DNA of 64,000 nucleotides from Hypomesus transpacificus (Eukaryota > Chordata > Actinopteri > Osmeriformes > Osmeridae), in assembly GCF_021917145.1 (NCBI RefSeq), contig NC_061082.1, positions 16,657,682 to 16,721,681 of the forward strand, given 5' to 3'. This document shows, in pieces, positions 25,196-39,254 of the stretch. A model generated the notes under the pieces. It was not told the DNA's origin. It worked only from the letters and a program-made list of their open reading frames with translations, and did not search any database. How positions within the stretch are numbered: the first letter of the stretch is position 1; each line of letters opens with the position of its first letter. The translations under genes and the position numbers were made by a program.

Positions 25196-28100
25196 AGATG
25201 TGTAGTATTGGGTTAGAGGGCTTTTATAACCACCAACCTTTTTTACCATGTCATTTAATCAGAAGTGGGTACCCCACTGACTCGCTAGCTCCAGTATCCC
25301 CATGGCAGGTCAAAAACCCCGGCTTGTATTTTCATCCATAGCAAACATCCTGAGACACAAGTTGCTTCACCAAGTGCTAAGGCCTGTGTATCATGCGAGC
25401 AAAAATTGAAACACAACTATAACACAAAGCGAGAAACACTTGATCCTATATATGAGTTTGGCGTAGATTCGATATCTCCCTTCAGATGACAAGGGGACAG
25501 TGCCCCCCTCAGTTCTGACCTAACCCTAATCTTGAACCTTGATGTAGTACTGCGTTCTTCTGGCATGTTGTTGCTATAGCGTGACTGGTGTCCCCTGGGT
25601 CACCATGACGCCCTGAGACCAGTGGTGAGAAGGTAAGAAAGGCTGCTGCCCCTGGCACGCACACAGATAAAGATAGACACAAACTCACACATACACATAG
25701 ACACACACACACACATAAAGGTGTGAATTACCCAAACTTTCTCGTTTTCCAATTCTCAGGAATTTCTGGGAACGAGAAAACAAACTGGATCTTAGGTTAG
25801 ATCATTTGTAAGGCATTTGCAACCCCCCTCGAACTTTACTTTGGATAAAGCATCTGCTACATGAACACGTTATATTCCTATTGTTATAGGAGTAGACATG
25901 TTTACAGTGAAATGGTTTGTTAATGACTATCTGCAATGCCAAAATAGATGTAGTGATGAGTAATCTATTGGGTACCTTTTGGTCATTTTGTAAAAAGAGT
26001 GAAAAATGCAGTGCATCCGGTGAGTGTACCTATGTGCACCTGGGCTTCTTTGACCTCACACAATATAAAGGGGTGAACGTCTGCTAAATGTACAGAATCC
26101 AATGACAGTGAATGTCTTTGCAGATCTAGTCCAGCAGGGATGCCAGAAGCAGTGCATCCTGGGACTTGTAGTATAGATTGGCCCCAACATCTTCTGAATC
26201 ATCTCTCATTTCCTGGGTGTGGGACCTAGCAACTCCAGTCAATACCACCGGACTTGCTGTGTCTCCATAGAGATGTGGCTCTGCACACACACCTCTGCAC
26301 ACACACACAGGATTATGTACACACACACCCAGGTATACACCCACACACACACAGTGACATATATTGACATTTTCTAGGCTGGGAACAGTATTGATTTCCC
26401 AGTCAGAGATACAGACACACAAGCACACAGAGCACAGGGTATCTAAACATCTTTACCACATCTCTATGTACAACTGCTTTCCATTGGTCACCTCTCTGCT
26501 CCTCTAAAAACATGCACTCCAAACAAAGTGTCCCTCCACAGAACAGCACTGTAGGAAAAGTTAATTTGATTCAAGTGACATGCACCTGGGGAGGAAAAAA
26601 AGCTGAGCTACAATTTATTGAAGTACTAGTTTTAAAGCCCGGAAAAATCCATGTCTCTGTATTTCTGTGTGTGTGTGTGTGTCTGTTTGTTTATGTGAGT
26701 GTTCACTAGCTTGTCTTCATGTAACCAGTGTGTACCTGCATAGTTGGCGTGTGTGTGTGTCATATCTAAAGATTTAGTGTTCACCTTGGTCAGGTGCGGA
26801 GAGGTTAATAGTGGCGGTATCAGCTGTGAGTTGAAAGGCGTTTAGCAGCTATAATTGATGATGCAATTACTGTCTGTATAAGCTCAAGCCTTTTTCTTCC
26901 AGCCGTAGAGCAGAGGCCATACATCTCACCCGTGGCCAAGCTCTAAGTCTCATCTGTCCAGTCCTGTCATCTCCTACTGGACCTCCACTGCCTCAAAGAT
27001 CCCCTCTTCCCAGGTTTTCAGTCCATTTTGTGGTGGATCTGTATCATACTGTCATAGTCCACAGACCTGTGCTCTACGCTCACGGTAACAAAAGGCTTTG
27101 AGGACTCAGCGGAAAATCGAAATATATGCGATTGATGTCCAAAATGCTTTTTTTTTTAAATATATACACATTTTAAATAGGTCCCTAGTTACAGTGTTAT
27201 TTTGAGAGAACACTGTTAAGTGTCTATTTGAGAGTCAGCCGCTTTGACCTCCTCTAAGTCATTGTGCCTGCTAAATCCCTTTGTGTTTGTCTGAGATAGT
27301 CTTCACCTAATTACGGCTTGGCCAGGCCACCTGGGCGGACGCTGGCGAGAGCCCGCAGGCTTACATCAACGTGGTCTGTCTGCAGAAGAAGGGTGAGCTC
27401 CGCGGGGGATGGGCGACTTTAACTGTTATTAGAAGGGTCTGTTATGCAGACAGATGTTCACTCAGCAGGAGCGCAGCGAGTGAACCTCACACGCGCACGT
27501 CCTGGGGGGGGGGGCCCAAGGTAACCGCTTGGCATAGCAACTGAGTAATCCGATTCTCTGGTGTTTGGGATTGACACAACAGACTGAAAACACCACCCAC
27601 TGTCAGAAGGATAGGGAGGTAAAGAGGCCCCGAGTTACACTTAGCAACTCACACAGCAGCTGTATGGTTTATGAGAAGTTGGGCGCAAGTGTGTCTTTGT
27701 GTGTGTGTGTGTGTGTGCTGGGAGGCACACAAACACACAGACATCAACAGGACGGACATGAGAGGCCCCATATTGTCTGAAGCAAAAAGGCCTATAGTAA
27801 GGGAGATGGAGAAATAGAGTGGCAACTGTTGCTTGCTGTGATGGCACATTGCTTGGATCTATATTATAACCTTTAGAGAGGGATCCAATACTCTTTTGGC
27901 AATCCATGTCATGTTGGGAAACATGGTTGCAATGCCTGTCTGCCTCCCTACCCGCCTGTCTGCTCGCCTGCCTGTCTGTCTGTCTGATGATATTCAGGTG
28001 TGTGCTAAAGGTGTGAAGCCTGTAATGAAGGGCAACACCTGTCCCAAATTGAAAAAGGAATTGTTCAACTCAGCAGCAGAGGAGATAAGAAACCAGGCAG

Positions 28101-28349
28101 AACCCCAAAAGATTGGAGAGGTGTTACACATGACAGCTGTGAAATGCCAGGCACACACCAGCCACCTTAGTCCCCTTCAAAGTCCCCCTCAAAGACAAAC
28201 TGATTTCCAAATTAGGTTTGGTGTCCGTCTTTTGGAGGCCCTCCCCATAGTGACACCGTTGTCATTGGCGTAGGCCGTTGTCCAGTGTTTGTCATTGGTG
28301 TGTCCTTGTGTGTTCCAGAACAGCTGTTGTGATGTCAGAGTAGGGATAA

Positions 28350-28794
28350 ACATAGATATACATAAACACTAGATGTCTCGTCCGCGTTGCCGGACAACGG
28401 AGTCGAACGTCCGCACATGGCGGCCATCTTGCTAAAGTCAACTCGCTCACCCATAACATTGTTTTGATGCCACATGTACTTTTTAAATGACCACAACTTG
28501 CTAAATTTTTTAACGGTTTGGTTTGTTATCAACGTCAGAGATGTCGTTATGCCACTGCATACTTATGAATATTTTTTTTGAGAATAGAAGTATGCAGTGG
28601 CATAACGACATCTCGTTGATAACAAACCAAACCGTTAAAAAGCTGTTGAAAATTGAGCAAGTTATGGTCATTTAAAAAGTACATGTAGCATCAACACAAT
28701 GTTATGGGTGAGCAAGTTGACTGTAGCAAGATGGCCGCCATGTGCGGACGTTCTAGACTCCGCCGTAAGACATCTAGTCTTTATATATATCTAC
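28350..28794. mobile_element. large palindromic fold-back element (MITE-like)
   Basis: The left arm (28350 to about 28561) and right arm (about 28588-28794) are near-complementary inverted copies separated by a loop of roughly 26 bp with a T run. Paired landmarks include ACTAGATGTCT at 28368 against AGACATCTAGT at 28769, CACATGGCGGCCATCTTGCT against its complement, and CCACTGCATACTT against AAGTATGCAGTGG at the centre. No reading frame of note lies inside. The even arms fit a non-autonomous fold-back DNA transposon or palindromic MITE. The family is not identified, and target-site duplications are obscured by AT-rich ends that also pair. Confidence 0.85.
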
Positions 28795-31700
28795 GGGGAG
28801 AAAGGCGTGTTCCTTAACAGCTGTTCTTGGAGAACTCTAAAATAGATTCAGATTGTGGTTCCTCCTGCTGTGTTTCTAATCATAGCTGCTTCCCCTCAGG
28901 CCAGACAACTGGCCTTCAAAAACAAATACATGATGGCTGCCAGGGAAGTTACCCTCTAGGGTAGTCCTTGTAAACTTCTGAATTGTATTTATCTCCGAAA
29001 CATGCCGAATTCTGCGGGAGAAACAGTACCATCGCCACTGTGCCCAACTCTAGTGCTGATACCGCTAATTAGGTTCAGAGAAAAGTTGCATTCAGTAACC
29101 AAATGTTCAAAAGACACTAAGTGCTTATTCCCAAATATAGTAACATTATGTTTCCCTCATATTATACTTCACCAAGCTGGAAACACTTGAGTTTGAATGT
29201 GTCTTCATGCCTGCCGAAGATGTTCACCGAGGGTGGATATTTCCCTGTTGGGGGTGTGGGAGGGAGGTGGTGCATCTCTCTGTTTCAACAGCCTCTCAGG
29301 CTCCCCTTACACAGATTCTCCTGTTGAAATACTCCCTTATCCACTCATAATCATCTCTGTTCACCGCTTCTGTGAATGGGTGATCAGGCTTGGTTTGAGT
29401 GTCTGACAGTTGGAGTTGAGGAAGTTTAATTAGCTGTATATCTCTGCGTGTGTGTGTGTTTCAGTTGCCATTACCTCAATAAAAGCTGAAAAAGGACCCC
29501 TGCTGGGCTCACAAAAACAAGAAGAAACGAGCTTATTCATCAACATTATAAGTTATAGAAATTACTGTTTTAGAAGTTTTCTTAAAACCAAACATACACA
29601 AGCTATAACAATGTATACAGTAGGATTGTATGGATTATATAATATTCTATGGAGCAGAGGTTGTTTGGAATAATGCCGGAAAAACGTCTGAACATAGCCC
29701 AAACTTTACTTCTTCAGAGAAAGATTGCTTGTTGAATTTCCACCTGTTGCCACCCCTAACACTTTGTCCTAGCGCAGTTGGCCAAAAAAGAAACAATCCA
29801 TAAAAGCCAGGACTAAAATAAATAAATAAGCTGTGATTCATCTTAACAATGAGAAGTAGCTTGAGGCCCAGCAACCAATGAATATACCTGCAACTGCAAT
29901 CCAGCTTCCTGTTTTCTTTTAAAGATCCCCCTTACTTCCTCAACCCAATCACAAGGTCCAATGGGAAGTCAGCATGCACCTTCCAGGATAAACATTTGAA
30001 ACATTTAATTAAAAAGTACTGGGTGCCTTTTTCTTAGTAAGATGATTAACAAAAGAGGCAATACAGTCAGTGAGAAACCAGTGAGTGAAACCAGTGCTAC
30101 CCTCTAGCTATGACAAGATTGATTTTCTCTTCTTTTTCCCTCCCTTTCCCTCTTTCTCTCCTTGTCATAGTCACCCTGTTGCAGGCAGAGAGTGCTAATT
30201 CTTCCAGGTGTCAGTCACTCTGAGCTCTGTAGCCAAGCCCTGATGGATTCACCCTGCTAGGGATAGCAGCATAATCAAGATGAATCATCCTCTTTCCCAA
30301 ATCAAAATAATTCTTTTTTTTCTTCTTCTCACATAATTCTGTTACCTTGCACCTAGATGAGACATCAATTCCACCACGGGTGAGAAATTGCAAATTAGCT
30401 TTGAGTTATCCGTAGAGGACACGGAAGGACAAAAAGGTGGTAGAGAGGTGGGGGTTGGATGAAAATGACACGTCACACACACCAGTAAGAAACCATTTTC
30501 TGTGGGATCTCACAAATTTCAGCCACACGATGTTTTAGAGACCGGATTGTTCTCTTGCCCCAGTCCTGTGCTGGGACTTTAGCACTAAGGCTGTGGACTG
30601 TTCCTGCAGACCCTGATTCCAGTCAGGCAGAAATTAACATGTCACACAGCAGTAGAAGTGGCTTATCGGGGTCAGTTGACTGTAAAATGATGAGCTATGA
30701 GCTAAACATGAGAGTGCACACACAGTGCACACACTGCCTGCCTGCTATCCTCATCCACTCTTAACAGGAGAGAGATGATTATCAACACAACATGTCTACA
30801 ACATGCACTATACAGTATACCATCATCCTTTGCCCTTGATGCAGTATGCATATTTTGGTCGAGTGTCACAATGCTGGCCAATAAATGATCTCCAAAATAT
30901 GAGGAGAGTTCTAAGTGCTTTTTTTCTCTGCCTGTATTGTCAAAAGGTGCCCTCCTAACTCATTCTGGCCCTTGATTTCAGGGCATAATTTCCCCCTGTT
31001 CATTTCACAAAAGGGCAGTCAGGGAGAGATTACATTTCACGGCATAAATAAATATTGTAAAAAGGTCACCTTTCCATCTGTTATTTGTGCAACCTCTAAA
31101 AGTAATTACATCCTGAATGATGTCGGCAAAGCTGTTTTTGTGTTCTCACACCGGAGCTTCAACAAAATGTTTCCTGAGCGGAAAGAGAGTGTTTTTCAGA
31201 TACACCAACTGAGCGCGGAGCTAAGTAAACATGTGCGGTAAACAAGGGTAAACAAACTGTGTTTATACAAAGAGGAACACTCAGGCATATATCAGATTGA
31301 CAAAATATCATATATGGGTACAACGATAAAGAGAGTTAGGTTGATACAAAATATACAGTAACTGAAATCAATGTTCATGCCTCATTGCTGCTTGTTCTTC
31401 AACCAGAGAACCATACTGCATTATGAAAACAAGGCACTCGAATACAGGACTGCACTCGCGTACATAAAGCTTTCATGTCGAATCTGCATAACTTGCTAAA
31501 TGTATTCTGTTTGCTTTTAAGTCCTGGTCGAGTCGCAGGACTATCGGTGAAGCAGTCTTTGGGGCTGTTGAAACAAGACCTCATGAACTCATATGCATTA
31601 ATCCATGTATTATAGATGATATAATAGGCCCTGTCTACCCAGCAGCAGCCTGGGATTGGGCGCCAATGGGAGCCAAGGAGGCGGTGGGGGTGGGGGGTGG

Positions 31701-32504
31701 GGGCGGGGGGCGATATCGCGTGACAGCCTCCTCTCAGAGAAGCCCGAGGAACCAGGTCAGACACGATGACATCACATATAGGAGGAAGGACTAGAGCATC
31801 TCACAGCGCTCTGGGAGCAGGACGTTGTGGAGACCATTCTCACGCATGTCTGGTGGCTTCTCCCGACGAGGTAAATATGACAGGTGACCTTGTTACAAAT
31901 CAACTTTGTTTGGGAAACTTACAAATGTCCACGTGGCCTGCGGAAAGGCAGGGATATTAGAAGTCCTAGGTGGCAAGGGAGGGAGGAAAGTTGCGGAGAG
32001 CATTTTTAGAACAATCTAAAGGAGGACTGTTTCCGAGCTAATTGAGGAGTTTCCCTCGTTGGTTATCTTACAACACAGAGCCATATGGCCAGGGTCCTGT
32101 GTGATATGACGCTCTGCAGAGAGCCAGCTGTGATTACTTCTTTGTTGGCTCCACACCATCTAATGACTCGACAACAGACTCACCGTTAAACTTTACGGCA
32201 TGGGGATGGGGAGGGAGGTCAGATTATTCTGTGTCTATTCACTGTTATTCACACAATCCATAGCTAACCGACGAACATTTCAGAAACAGAACACAATGTA
32301 ACCACCCCCCCCCCTGCTCCAGACCACAGGGCTGACTGATGGGGTAAGATCCACACACACACACATACACACACCCCACCCCTCTCCTCCATTCATATCA
32401 TAATGAAAATTTACTGGGATTTCTCTCACACAGAGAGATAAACAGGCGATTGATAAATCAGGCGTAATGCTCTGGCTTACGGGCACAGACACCACACAGC
32501 CCCT

Positions 32505-32620
32505 CTGTAAATCTGCAGACAGGATCCGATTTCTGCATTAGCTGGGAGGAGATGCTGTTATTTCCCTCTCACCCGGCCTCATAACACCACTGAGCTTCAA
32601 TTACCATGTCTGAGAGGAGA
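32505..32620. promoter_or_regulatory. candidate conserved non-coding block
   Basis: Repeat-free sequence with TCTGCATTAGCTGGG and CTTCAATTACCATG motifs, about 10.8 kb upstream of the epha6 start codon. Enhancer-like composition only. Confidence 0.2.
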
Positions 32621-33159
32621 AGATAATACATGCAAACAGCTCCACTCACAGCCATTACGGACTCACACAGTCTGTACACACATGCACACACACAGCTAGT
32701 TAACTCTCTCACACTGTCAATATTCGGCCTCGCTGAGTGATGTGTCACTACGTGGCGTCAGCAGTTTGTGTGTGTGTTTGAGTGAAACTTTTTGTGTGTA
32801 TATTTCATTTTTTCCACTGAATTTGCATATTTACCGTATCATAAAAATATATGTGAAAGGGAAAGTTAGCTAAGCCTGGCCGACAGCGAATGCATGGATG
32901 TCTGGAATCTATGTTCTCCTTCCAGGTGTACCCAGCAGCACCAGGAGCTGAGCCCCCTGGCAGCGCTCTGAGCCTGGGTCCTCTCCTCGGCAGCTCCCCC
33001 TCCCCTCCTCTCGGCTGCTCTGTCCTCGCCCGCTGCATGTCAGCCCTGGATTGTGTTTTGATGTTTCCACAGACCTACAATTGAGCTCCATTCTCAGCAG
33101 CCAAAACAGACATTTGTCAATTCATATGCATCAAGGCACTTTTTTTTCCCCTCCCATCG

Positions 33160-33160
<1 letters not shown>

Positions 33161-33225
<65 letters not shown>

Positions 33226-33242
33226 TCTCTCTCGCTGTCTCT
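33161..33242. repeat. (CT)n microsatellite
   Basis: About 80 bp of near-pure CT. Confidence 0.97.
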
Positions 33243-33279
33243 CTGCCAGCTCCGGCTCTGCTCCTGCGCTGTAACACCC

Positions 33280-33560
33280 ATTCACTATGAGGTTATGAGT
33301 GGCCGCCGGCCCCCCTGCTGAGAGCTGTGTCACATGTGATTACCATTATTTATAAAACTCAGTCAGGCTCAGTGGCCAGGGCTTTCTGTCCCGGCCCTCA
33401 GCCCCTCGCACTACAGTCAATATTTGCACGCAATGCTGAACTGTTGAGAGTTTCCATGGTGGCGAGAACCTCCATTACATGAAATATTCAGGGCGCGGGG
33501 AGCCTCCCATGAGGCCGAGCGCAGGGTTTTTACTCCGATTTGATTATACGCCATGATTTT
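33280..33560. promoter_or_regulatory. candidate conserved non-coding block
   Basis: A mixed GC/AT stretch without simple repeats, between two long CT tracts. Motifs include GTGATTACCATTATTTATAA, CAATATTTGCACGCAATG and TTTGATTATACGCCATG. It is one of the most structured-looking non-repeat blocks upstream of epha6. Function is inferred. Confidence 0.28.
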
Positions 33561-33645
33561 TTCATAAGCTATGACAGTCCTGTTGAATTAGAGTCAGCTC
33601 CACATCCTTGTGATAGTCACGGAAGCCATGCTCGCCAGAGAGGCT

Positions 33646-33780
33646 TTCCTCTCTCTCTCACTCCCCTTCTTTCTCTCAGTGTCTCTCTCTCTCTCACTTT
33701 ATCACTTTCTATCTCTCAGTCTCTCTCTCTTACCTTACACTTCTTTGTCTCTCTATCTCCGTCTCTCTCTCTCACTCGCA

Positions 33781-33865
<85 letters not shown>

Positions 33866-33900
33866 TCTCTCTCTCTAGTCCTTTGTCCCCTCTCTCTATC
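33646..33900. repeat. (CT)n microsatellite and pyrimidine tract
   Basis: A pure CT core at 33784-33860 lies within a 250-bp pyrimidine-rich block of CT, CTTT and CTCA variants. Confidence 0.96.
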
Positions 33901-34489
33901 CTCCCGATGTAGGTAACGAGAAAGAAGAGCCTTGAGACATAGTTACCACTCCGCATACTTTATACTGTACTTTATACTGTAAGTTATGGTAGATAATGGA
34001 CTTAACCTTAGTCTATTGCTATCATAGCTTTGACCTTATTAATTGTCCAACCTCTGTAATTATGAAGTAATAAAGCTTGACTCTCCATATAATTGTCCTC
34101 GTTAGAGATAATAGCCTGTTTTGTTATTGTATGATATAGTAATAAAATAATTAGGCTTTGTCGTTTTCAAACTAACTTGAAAGAAAGAAGAAAGTGACAG
34201 CGCTGACGCAGTGAATAGGCATGGCAGGCTACAGTGTCACCACATGCATGAAATTGTTATTATGGACTTCTAATGGGTTAAATCAGTCACACCCTAACTC
34301 AGTGTGTCTCATTCCTCATATTGAGCCAGGCTCAATTAACACAGGCTAAGCATATTATCAGCCAGACATTGTTTCAGCATGTTAGAGCTGCATTTATCTT
34401 TTGGAAAGAAGCCTGTTCTTCAGGATGGAAAGGAGGCGTTTCTTCAGCTTCATGTTTGACTCTTGTGTACCTCAGGGCTGTAATCATAT

Positions 34490-34725
34490 TTTTTTTGGGG
34501 GGGACACATCCCCCATTTAAATCTGGTCAAAATGTCCCCCCCAATATATTGATATAAAAATATTAATGTGCTACGCCTCGACAGGCAACCACGCACGCTG
34601 TCCGAAATTATCATAATTTGTTTGATCATATTCATAACTAAACGTAAAAAAAGAAAGAAAGGAAATCTTCCCAGCAGATTTCGTCCCCCCCCCCCCCCCC
34701 CAATGTTGACTCCATGGCTACGACC
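34490..34725. repeat. probable dispersed repeat fragment
   Basis: The block begins with GGGGGGGACACATCCCCCAT and has a second C-rich motif AATGTCCCCCCCAATATATT. Its middle carries GTGCTACGCCTCGACAGGCA, and it ends beyond a 17-base C run with TGACTCCATGGCTACGACCC. I recall similar G/C-run blocks as repeats dispersed in fish genomes, but cannot assign a family. Confidence 0.4.
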
Positions 34726-37700
34726 CTGTACCGTATGTCCATCCTAACTTGGACAGTGAAGGTCATTGACTTGCATCTGGTCCAGTGTTTCAATTGATTT
34801 TCAGCTAAGCCCTAAGTAGTAAATTCAATGTTGCAGTTCACACATTCAATCCTTCCAGGATGGAGCTAAGATTCTACAAGCCAGGAATTGATGTACAGAA
34901 TGTTGGTTTCCAAACAGCCCTTCTGCTCCCCTATGTGCCCCAGCATGTGGCAACACAATTGGCCAGAGCTCCAACAATGCTTCAAAAATGACTTGCGTGT
35001 GTGTGTGTTGTGTGCTGCTTTCTGTAGGAGTGCATGGACACACAAATGCACACACTCCCACAATGCCCCATGATGAGAAAAACTGTGGGAGTTGGCAGCT
35101 TACAGAGAGGGGGACAGGGAAGGTGGGGAATGCACCAGAAACTGCAGTAATGACTTCCGCCTGCCTAATGACCAAGCTAATTGCTTTTCTCAGCTCTCTG
35201 TTGTGGCTGTTGTCAGGGACTTACTATGCTCCTGATGGGAGGGAATAACAGGAAGCTTGTGTTTCTGGGGTTAAGGAACAATGCATTGAGTGCCACAGAA
35301 AGACAAGGAAAGTGTGCAGTGCAGACTATTCTTGGTTTGCTGTAACTCCAGTCTTAAAAAGGGAATATATAGTATGGTTGTATATTAGGAAGGAGTGTGT
35401 GTGTGTACTGTATGTGTGTATCTGTGTGTCTGTCCGTGGCTTGATTACCTCGAGAACCGGATACTTTATGAAGTTGAATCTCGCCCGGTGTATGACCCAA
35501 GGATGTGAAGTGTGGTGTGTGAAGTTGTTTGAACGAGCATTTGCAAGAAATAAATGAACTCGATGTTGAGCTGCTCATAGCGATGGAGGCATGGATTTCA
35601 CCAAAAATCATTAGAAACGTGTAGAGCTGTACTGAGCGATGGAGCTGGATCTTGTAAATAAATATATCCAGGTGTTTGTCGCCAAAAGCTCTGTTTCCCC
35701 CCAGTGCTCACCCCCTCCATCACACTTTAACTGACACCTGTTCCTGATTCCTATTTTTTATGTTGTGGTTATAGGACATCACATTGTACAAGTTTGAGAC
35801 AATAAAACAATACATTTTGCAACCAATTAATGTGCTCGCATATGTCAAATTGTCAACTAAAGTATATAATATAACTAGGCCTATAAGCTATGTAAGTTGG
35901 CTAACCGACTTTAATTTCATCCTGGATTGACTCGACTTGGACAGCAAGAATGTAAGCTTGAGCAATCAAGAAACCAGTGTAACACAGCTGTTAATGTTAT
36001 ACCTAGATAACATGGTAGCTAAATGTACCCACATGTACAGTATATATGCACCACACCTTTCTCTGCAAGTAGTGTGGTTCTGGTTGTAATTCACTCAAGG
36101 TCCATGAGTCAGTAGGACACTGTCCAAAGTGTTAATTGTCTCAAGATAGGTGTAAAGGTCAAAGAGTGAATCATAGAACAAGGATAGTTAATGTTTTCAG
36201 TAGAATTATCATGAGAAGGGAAGGATTTGTAAAACATGTGCCTCCCGTAAGATGGAATTTAAAAACAATGTGCGAAACTAGATGGAAATCTATAGGCATA
36301 TGCATAGCAATGTTCTATGGCAGTTGTGATCTGAGTTATTATAATAATGAGGTTACGTCATCATACTGTAGGGGTATGTGTTCCTCTGTGCCTCTATACG
36401 TGTCTCTCCGCCGTACGCATGCATAATGTGTGTGTGTGTGAAAAAACATACAATGAGCGTCAAAGGTGTCGCAGATGACACAGACCTGGGGGACGTAAAG
36501 AGGTTTAAAATAAGGCAGCTGCCTCTGAACACCCTTACTTTGCCTGCACTCTTTCCAATGAAAAGCAGCAATTACCATGTCTGATGGTTATAATTCTAAC
36601 TTGGGAGAAAATAGCTCCCAGTAATTATTCACTTTCTGCCTCTGTCAGAGTGATACAGGAAATAAAAAAGGAGGGAAAGAAGAAGAGGCCTACGCACAGG
36701 AAGATGAAATTAGATCCAGCAACAACAATCCGTCAATTCAATGAAAGTACTTTTTGGGCTTTTGACCCCTCTAAGCTAGCCCAGTGTACATTGAAGCAGT
36801 ACTGGATTTCAGTGATGGTTACGGTCCTGCGTGTACTTCCATAACCCTCCCATTCAGAATCAGAACCTCCAGGCATGAGATTGAAACTGACTGGGTTTCA
36901 TTGCCAATACATGAATTGTGTCATGTTCTTCTTTCATTTTCTGCTAATGAAACGTTTTACAATTAAACTGGATCGTGTTTTGCTTTGTTTCGCGGACGTT
37001 CCGAAGAAAACGTTGAATCTGCTGATCCCAAATCAAAGCATTTCGGACATTCCCTTTGACCCGTGTTTCTTCATGTTTGAGAGTGCATTTCCTCCATCTG
37101 GGATTGAAGCATGAACAATGTAAATACAGTCCAACATTTGTTTTTCGAGTGGAATTCATTCTAAAGAGTCATATCCAGATTAAATATATACTTTAACCGT
37201 GTCTGTAAATCAGAGAAGCCTTTCTGTAAAACAACCCAGTCCATTGTTCCAGAGTAGCTTGTGACACTGTGTTCCCACAGATGAGTCTGCCAATGTGAGA
37301 ACAGCGCTCGGGTGGTTTAAATATTGATCTATGCTGGTCTACCTTCGCCATCCACACTTAGAACAGTACTCTAATTTGCTCTTAGATCATCTCTGCTATC
37401 CTGCTTACCTTGAAATCATATCTGTTCTCTTACAGTAACAGATGACATAGAACAGATGTATTCATTGCTGATGTATTGATAGGAATAGGTGTGGGCAGGG
37501 CCATGATAGATGCTTTTGAGTTCTCTGGTTCTCTGTTCTCCAGTTTGTGCAGTTCTCTGGTGCAGAGTTCCCATGGTTGCTGCTTTTCAGTGATGGGCAC
37601 AAGCAGCAGTACAAACACATCTCAATAAATTATTCATTAAGCTGCAGCAGCACTCGGCCAACTATTATTAAGGCTCACTCTGCCTCCACACGCACACGTA

Positions 37701-39228
37701 AAACGCACAGGCACACACACACACCTAGACGCACACGTGCACACACATGCACACACACACACCCCAAAACACACCTACACACAAATGTGTAACAGATCTT
37801 GACAGACTGAGAATTTTGCCGCGTCATTGTTTGTGGCCCTGACACTGATGCCATTGATTTAATTGTGTTGGACGGTGTCCATAATCCCCATGGTTACAGG
37901 GATCTCTGCTCTCACCCTCCGTACATTCCAAGCACTGAAGGTGCACGGGCACATCTGACAGGGTCGGGAAGCACACATATGGACAGAACAGATGTCAGGA
38001 GTAAGGAATAAGAATTTGCTTTACCTCGATAACAAAAGAACGGTTTTACTGTAAGAGTCCATTCACAGTGTGAGGTTAGATGTTTGGTCAGGATTACTGC
38101 TTTGTTGATAAACCAAGGACGCAAATATACTAAATGAGCGGAGCTAGTTCAAGCTTTGGGACTCGGGCAGCGGATAGTCACACACTCACCCCCGGTTGCT
38201 GTATGATCAGTGATGCTGCCGCCCTCCACCATCGCCTTCTCCCCCTTGCTGTCTCTATGTTCGATCTTTCAGAGGGATTATATCTCTATTGCTCCCTGCC
38301 TCATATGTCATGTATGCATGCATAGCATCGAGGAGGCAGGGAGTGCTTCCCTTGGATCATCCACTCTGCCAATGTCAATCCTATTTCCATGTCAGGGTTA
38401 TCAATAAATGCTCAAATCGAATACGTGCGCGTCTTGCCTGAACTACTGTGTATCTCTGTCCTCTCCAATGTGATGAAATAGAGCCTGCCTCTGAGTGTGC
38501 TATAGTAACCCGGAGACCATTAGAGGAACATGGCACAGGGTAGACATGTCTGGCAGAACACTCTGCTCTCTCTACTTAGGCTCTGTGATGGATAGGTCAT
38601 TTTATACACCATTAATCCATTAATTTGTCAGTTACTAATGGAAATTTGGGGAGAAATTGTGAAGTGGCGGAGTGCCACATTGGATTAGTGCTGCCTTAGA
38701 TTAAGGAATCTGTCTTAAAAGTGATAAAGGGACTTTATAAAAAATATAAATGTTCTCCCTTTTTACTTAAAACAATCCGCCTTGTTGATGATGCCGTTGA
38801 TTGAGGGTGACATCTTTTATGTTTCTTAATTGAATAGCAATACAATTACCTCCAATCATATTGTTTTGTTTTCATAAATGTCATCTGTGTGTCTTTTTCG
38901 GCACACTGAATGCATTCAGATGACAAACCAATCACATCAGTTCTCCATGGTGAAAAAGCAACGAAAACATGCGGGAGCTGGGCCATCCTCCGACACTTCT
39001 CACAAACCTCCTTTGTGGAACTAATTGAAAAGGTACAGTAATTGGTGCAGACACACTTATTAACAGCGTATTGTGGCAGCAAGAGGCTATTATGTTGTCC
39101 TGGTGTCTTTTTCTTAAGTGTTTGGTGCCAAACCAGAGCATCAGAGCAAAGTAGTGATGGTACAGCCCACGAGGGCCTAGAAGTCGCTGAGAGAGAGAAA
39201 TAAAGGGAGAAAAGGGGGAGAGAACAAA

Positions 39229-39254
39229 AGAAAGAAAGAAAGAAAGAAAGAAAG
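39229..39254. repeat. (GAAA)n microsatellite
   Basis: Six to seven GAAA units. Confidence 0.93.

Larger units (their letters stand above)
21171..28349. other. gene-poor flank continued
   Basis: No protein-coding exon is supported. The stretch holds a tRNA-Asn gene (23582-23655), purine-rich tracts (22105-22215), CT and CTAT tracts (22575-22690, 25058-25195), a TG tract (23778-23882), a telomere-like repeat (24300-24450), a (CTGT)n patch (about 27936-27988) and possible regulatory blocks near 21480-21620 and 22880-23100. Sequence near 25835-25870 (TTTGGATAAAGCATCTGCTA) and 26070-26085 (AACGTCTGCTAAATG) resembles worn SINE or LINE tails. The remainder is unassigned. Confidence 0.55.
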
